A stretch of DNA of 8,643 nt. It comes from JAGOTP01 sp964415465 (GTDB lineage: Bacteria > Patescibacteriota > Patescibacteriia > 2-12-FULL-60-25). Under the pieces are notes generated by a model. That model was given only the letters and a program-made list of their open reading frames with translations. It was not told the origin of the DNA and made no database searches. The stretch spans positions 1-8,643 of the forward strand of contig CAYQAL010000033.1 of NCBI GenBank assembly GCA_964415465.1, in the 5' to 3' direction. A program made the translations under genes and the position numbers. The stretch's first letter is position 1; each line of letters starts with the position of its first letter. Shown one piece after another: positions 5,979-8,643 of the stretch.

Positions 5979-6000
5979 CGTCGTTTTCGCGCATCTCTCT

Positions 6001-6009
6001 TGCTATACT
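6001..6009 (+). promoter_or_regulatory. Extended -10 promoter, leaderless start of the hydrolase gene
   Basis: TGCTATACT is identical to the box before the gene at 4554. It ends six bases before ATG 6016, so the expected transcription start falls on or next to the A of the ATG. This argues for 6016 as the start and against the in-frame ATG at 5968, which would lie inside the terminator hairpin and add residues that do not look like part of the protein. Confidence 0.6.
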
Positions 6010-6015
6010 TTTTGC

Positions 6016-7146
6016 ATGACTCCCTCGAGTGTACAGGCTGTGCGCTATCTGAAGGCAGTTCTTCTATTAGCAATTATCGCTCTCATCACATTCGGTCTCT
6101 CCTTTCTTTTGAAGATCGCTCATCCTCGTCTAGAAGCCAGTCCGCGTGAACTCGAGCTCGATCTTCAAGAACTCGCTGAAGCAAGGGAACAGTATCAAAC
6201 GACGGTAAAAACCACCCTCGAACAACGCGATCCGAGTCAGTGCGATTCTTTACCAGATCTCATTCTCCCCTATCGTCGCGACCCAGATGGAACCGTTCGC
6301 TACGTGAAGAGTCAGAGCGATGGACCTATCGTCCCTGAACGCTTGAGCTATTGGCCACGCAAGCAATGCCTCTTTGCCTATGCTTCGCACACTCCGCAAG
6401 AAACCGACCGCTGTTCGAAGGTCTTCTCGATCCTCGAAGAGCAAGAAGACTGCCTGTCCGCTTCGATACAAAAACTAACTCGCTTTGAAACGCTTGAAGA
6501 TCTTCCCGACGAAATCCAACCTCTCTTGGGAAAGAAATGGTTTTACTCTACGAGCAGTCGCACACCTTTTCCGTATTATATTCTCTATCCCGAAAAACAG
6601 GTTCAAGGCATTTTCATCTACCTGCATGGCGCCGGTGGTGGCTTAGAACAAGGTCAGCTCGATGGGACGTATAAAGACAGCTTCAAAAAGCTAAAACAAC
6701 TTCTCAAAAGCGATCTTGACTATCTCTACGTGACGCCTGCCCTGAGCAACTTTGGTGCAAAAGGTGGACAAGACGCCATTGATTTGGCACGTGAGCTTCA
6801 CGCACGTTACCCAGCCATTCCGCTCTTTTTAGCCGGAGCTTCTGCTGGTGGACGAACAACTTTTTATGCACTCAAACAATCGTCTGGCCTCTTTAAAGGA
6901 GCGATTGCTCTTTGTCCCGCTGTGGATTCAACCATCACAGAACACGATTGGAGTCGCAAACCATCAGTTCCTCTCTGGATCGCTCAAGGCACACGCGACC
7001 AATTCATCCCGATCAACATCATCGACGATTTCGTGACTCGCCTCAAACAACAGTCGCAAAACGTAACCTACATTCGAATCCCAGACGGCGACCACGGCGC
7101 TCCCATTGATCAAATCGACTGGAAAGCGGCTCTCAGCTCATTTTAG
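6016..7146 (+). CDS. Membrane-anchored alpha/beta hydrolase (esterase-like)
   Basis: The 376-residue product has an N-terminal hydrophobic segment (about residues 13-32, after a short N terminus with Arg10 and Lys13) that would act as a signal anchor, leaving the rest outside the membrane. An amphipathic, Glu-rich stretch (40-70) links to a region of about 110 residues with four cysteines (76, 118, 133, 146) that could form disulfides. The catalytic domain starts near 185. It contains the oxyanion motif HGAGGG (204-209), the nucleophile elbow GASAG with Ser276, Asp328 in GTRDQFIP, and His360 in GDHGAP. This complete Ser-Asp-His triad is typical of the esterase/feruloyl esterase/PHB-depolymerase branch of the fold. 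The substrate is unknown; a surface ester or lipid is possible. The start is set by the promoter and by the position of the anchor. No clear terminator hairpin follows, only a T-rich run. Confidence 0.9.
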   Translation: MTPSSVQAVRYLKAVLLLAIIALITFGLSFLLKIAHPRLEASPRELELDLQELAEAREQYQTTVKTTLEQRDPSQCDSLPDLILPYRRDPDGTVRYVKSQSDGPIVPERLSYWPRKQCLFAYASHTPQETDRCSKVFSILEEQEDCLSASIQKLTRFETLEDLPDEIQPLLGKKWFYSTSSRTPFPYYILYPEKQVQGIFIYLHGAGGGLEQGQLDGTYKDSFKKLKQLLKSDLDYLYVTPALSNFGAKGGQDAIDLARELHARYPAIPLFLAGASAGGRTTFYALKQSSGLFKGAIALCPAVDSTITEHDWSRKPSVPLWIAQGTRDQFIPINIIDDFVTRLKQQSQNVTYIRIPDGDHGAPIDQIDWKAALSSF

Positions 7147-7255
7147 ACCATCTATCTTTTTATTTTTGGCTTAATACAGCCATTTCTGAAGCTACTTGGT
7201 AAGACCCTTCTCCGTAAACCGTCTACTAAGATGTGAGTTAATCACCCTATTATCT
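7147..7255. other. Intergenic gap between hydrolase and surface protein genes
   Basis: This 109-base gap holds a T-rich run (CTTTTTATTTTTGG) shortly after the hydrolase stop but no convincing stem before it. A 4-bp GGCT/AGCC hairpin is too weak to call a terminator. No clear -35/-10 pair was found for the downstream gene; TTAATC at 7238-7243 is a weak candidate -10. Confidence 0.4.
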
Positions 7256-8643
7256 ATGACTTTCTCTCTTCCCCTTAAGAAACTCGGTGCTATGGCCGTC
7301 TTCGGCTTGCTCGGCGGGTTTGCATTCGTCGCAAACACAGCGTCTGCCGCCACCTTTTTTGTACCGAACGAACTCCCCAACGCCCGCGTAGGCGTGCGCT
7401 ACACGCAAGAAGTACGTAGCAACCATCCTGGGATTCCTTATACCTGGACTCGTACGGGCGCTTTACCAAGTGGCGTGACCGGCGTCACGAGCTCAGATGG
7501 GACCATTTATAAACTAGACGGTATTCCAACGACAGAAGGAACCTATACCTTCCGCCTTGAAACACGCCGTACCGACGGTGGTATTGGCGATAATCCTTCT
7601 GGCAACTTAACCCTCATCGTTGAACCAGCCCCATCTGGCGTCCCGATGGAGATCTACAATCCAACGACGCTCGCTAACGGTCGCGTCGATTCAGCCTATA
7701 GCGTCGACTTGTTAGGCGCAGGCGGAAATACCCCCTATCACTGGAGCGTCGCCTATGGGAGCTCTCTCCCTGCCGGATTAACTCTTACTACATCTGGCGA
7801 GAGCGTTGGTCAGCTTCGTGGAACACCAACCACGGCCGGCACCTACACGTTCACGGTGAAGCTCTTGGATCGCTACGATCAATCAACCACAAAAACATTC
7901 ACCGTCACGATCAACCCACGTCTCGTATTCACACCACCAAGTGGGATCATTGATCCAACGATCGTCACACCTATTACTCCGCTCTCCATCAGCACGAGCG
8001 CCGTCGCAAACGGAACAGTTGGTGCCAACTACTCCACTACCCTCACCGCAAATGGCGGTACCGCTCCCTACCGTTGGAACTTCGCAAGCGGAACGCTTCC
8101 CCCAGGACTTACGTTGTCCGCAGACGGTGTAATTAGCGGTCGCCCAAGCGCGGCTGGTACGTACACAGCATATATCGAGGCCTTCGATGCACGTGGCGTC
8201 TTCGTAGGACGTACCTTCACCTTCACGATTGGAGCCGCCGTCATCTCCCCGCTCCCGACAATTCCAACTCTCCCTATCAGCCCACTTACCCCTGTCGCCA
8301 GTGCCGAGCTCACTACTCGCTTGAACACCTTGAATCGCTTGGGTGTCAGCGTACACGCCCTCGTGAAGTTGCCGGATGATGGAAATCGCTTCACGCAAGC
8401 GGATAGCGCCGTCTACTACATCGGAGCTGATGGCCGCCGACATGCCTTCCCTAACGACCGTGTCTTCTTCACCTGGTATGGAAATTTTGACAGCGTGCGT
8501 GTGGTTAGCGCTGCAGACCTCGCAAGTATTCCACTTGGCGCAAATGTCACCTATCGTCCAGGAATCAAGATGGTTAAGTTCGCCACCGATCCAAAAGTCT
8601 ACGCGGTCTCAAACAACCGCACCTTGCGCTGGGTAAAGACTGA
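7256..8643 (+). CDS. Secreted Ig-like repeat surface protein, 3' truncated by window end
   Basis: The frame runs 462 codons without a stop to the window edge, so the protein is partial. It starts with a signal peptide (LPLKKLGAMAVFGLLGGFAF, cleavage likely after TASA at residue 31). Three repeats of about 85-90 residues follow, near 35-124, 131-221 and 245-327. Each has the putative-Ig (He_PIG) pattern of a LPxGLTL-like strand, a G-x-xxGxP turn and a xAGTYTFTV strand. A Pro-rich linker (329-348) leads to a different module from 384: VYYIGADGRRHAFPNDRVFF, later VTYRPG, then KVYAVSNNRTLRWVKT. I associate this pairing with CPR cell-surface proteins. A role in the S-layer or adhesion is inference. 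The ATG at 7256 is preferred over the one at 7292 because it keeps the two lysines of the signal peptide. No Shine-Dalgarno is visible; a TATTAT at 7248-7253 is too close to serve that ATG. Confidence 0.9.
   Translation, partial: MTFSLPLKKLGAMAVFGLLGGFAFVANTASAATFFVPNELPNARVGVRYTQEVRSNHPGIPYTWTRTGALPSGVTGVTSSDGTIYKLDGIPTTEGTYTFRLETRRTDGGIGDNPSGNLTLIVEPAPSGVPMEIYNPTTLANGRVDSAYSVDLLGAGGNTPYHWSVAYGSSLPAGLTLTTSGESVGQLRGTPTTAGTYTFTVKLLDRYDQSTTKTFTVTINPRLVFTPPSGIIDPTIVTPITPLSISTSAVANGTVGANYSTTLTANGGTAPYRWNFASGTLPPGLTLSADGVISGRPSAAGTYTAYIEAFDARGVFVGRTFTFTIGAAVISPLPTIPTLPISPLTPVASAELTTRLNTLNRLGVSVHALVKLPDDGNRFTQADSAVYYIGADGRRHAFPNDRVFFTWYGNFDSVRVVSAADLASIPLGANVTYRPGIKMVKFATDPKVYAVSNNRTLRWVKT

Noticed and set aside
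5073..5990. tRNA-Arg 3' end as an attachment site for the GC-rich island
   Set aside because: No duplicate of the tRNA 3' end was found at the right boundary and no integrase gene is present in the window.
5256..5995. GCGCATC at 5256-5262 and again at 5989-5995, flanking the GC-rich island as a possible target duplication
   Set aside because: Only seven bases match, the first copy is part of the leader's 11-bp stem, and no transposase or terminal inverted repeat accompanies it.
5968..6015. Upstream ATG at 5968 as start of the hydrolase
   Set aside because: It lies in the terminator hairpin of the preceding gene and before the extended -10 box; the ATG at 6016 fits the promoter and the signal anchor.
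7141..7172. T-rich run after the hydrolase as an intrinsic terminator
   Set aside because: No stable stem immediately precedes it.
7883..8443. A 186-codon minus-strand frame opposite the Ig-like protein
   Set aside because: It is antisense to a clearly coding frame with repeated domains; its Cys- and Trp-rich translation looks like a shadow.
1..8643. CRISPR array, insertion sequence or toxin-antitoxin pair
   Set aside because: No regularly spaced repeats, transposase motifs or paired small overlapping genes were seen on either strand.

Overview
The window most likely comes from a Candidate Phyla Radiation (Patescibacteria) genome, probably of the Parcubacteria/Uhrbacteria type. This is an inference from gene style: a secreted protein ending in a VYYIGADG / LRWVKT module of the kind I associate with CPR surface proteins, a small two-TM protein with an LQDQDPAEIRDYL tail, and near-leaderless genes. 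TGA is a genuine stop (radA ends on it directly after its last conserved residues), so the TGA=Gly code of Gracilibacteria/Absconditabacteria does not apply. Background GC is about 50-55%.

Layout, left to right. (1) A cysteine-rich gene that may begin before the window and may encode a papain-fold (NlpC/P60- or CHAP-like) cysteine hydrolase. (2) radA (Zn-finger, RecA-like ATPase, Lon-like domain), starting nine bases after it on the same strand. (3) recG on the opposite strand, converging on radA and separated from it by a long hairpin. The two DNA-repair/branch-migration genes therefore face each other. (4) A divergent gene for a two-TM protein, nine bases upstream of (5) tRNA-Arg with anticodon GCG and its own terminator. 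(6) A compositional island, about 5237-5980, roughly 70-80% GC in its coding part. It holds one small predicted secreted protein of unknown family, preceded by a sigma70-type promoter and a structured leader of about 130 nt with pseudoknot topology, and followed by a compound GC-rich hairpin. (7) A membrane-anchored alpha/beta hydrolase with an intact Ser-Asp-His triad. (8) The first 462 codons of a secreted protein with three putative-Ig (He_PIG-like) repeats and a CPR-type C-terminal module, cut by the window end.

The housekeeping block (radA, recG, tRNA) is ordinary. The three genes from 5370 rightwards all look extracytoplasmic (signal peptide, signal anchor, signal peptide). The high-GC island with its own promoter, structured leader and terminator is the part least explained by known families. 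A second recurring signal is the extended -10 box TGCTATACT placed 6-9 bases before ATG, which predicts leaderless or near-leaderless mRNAs.
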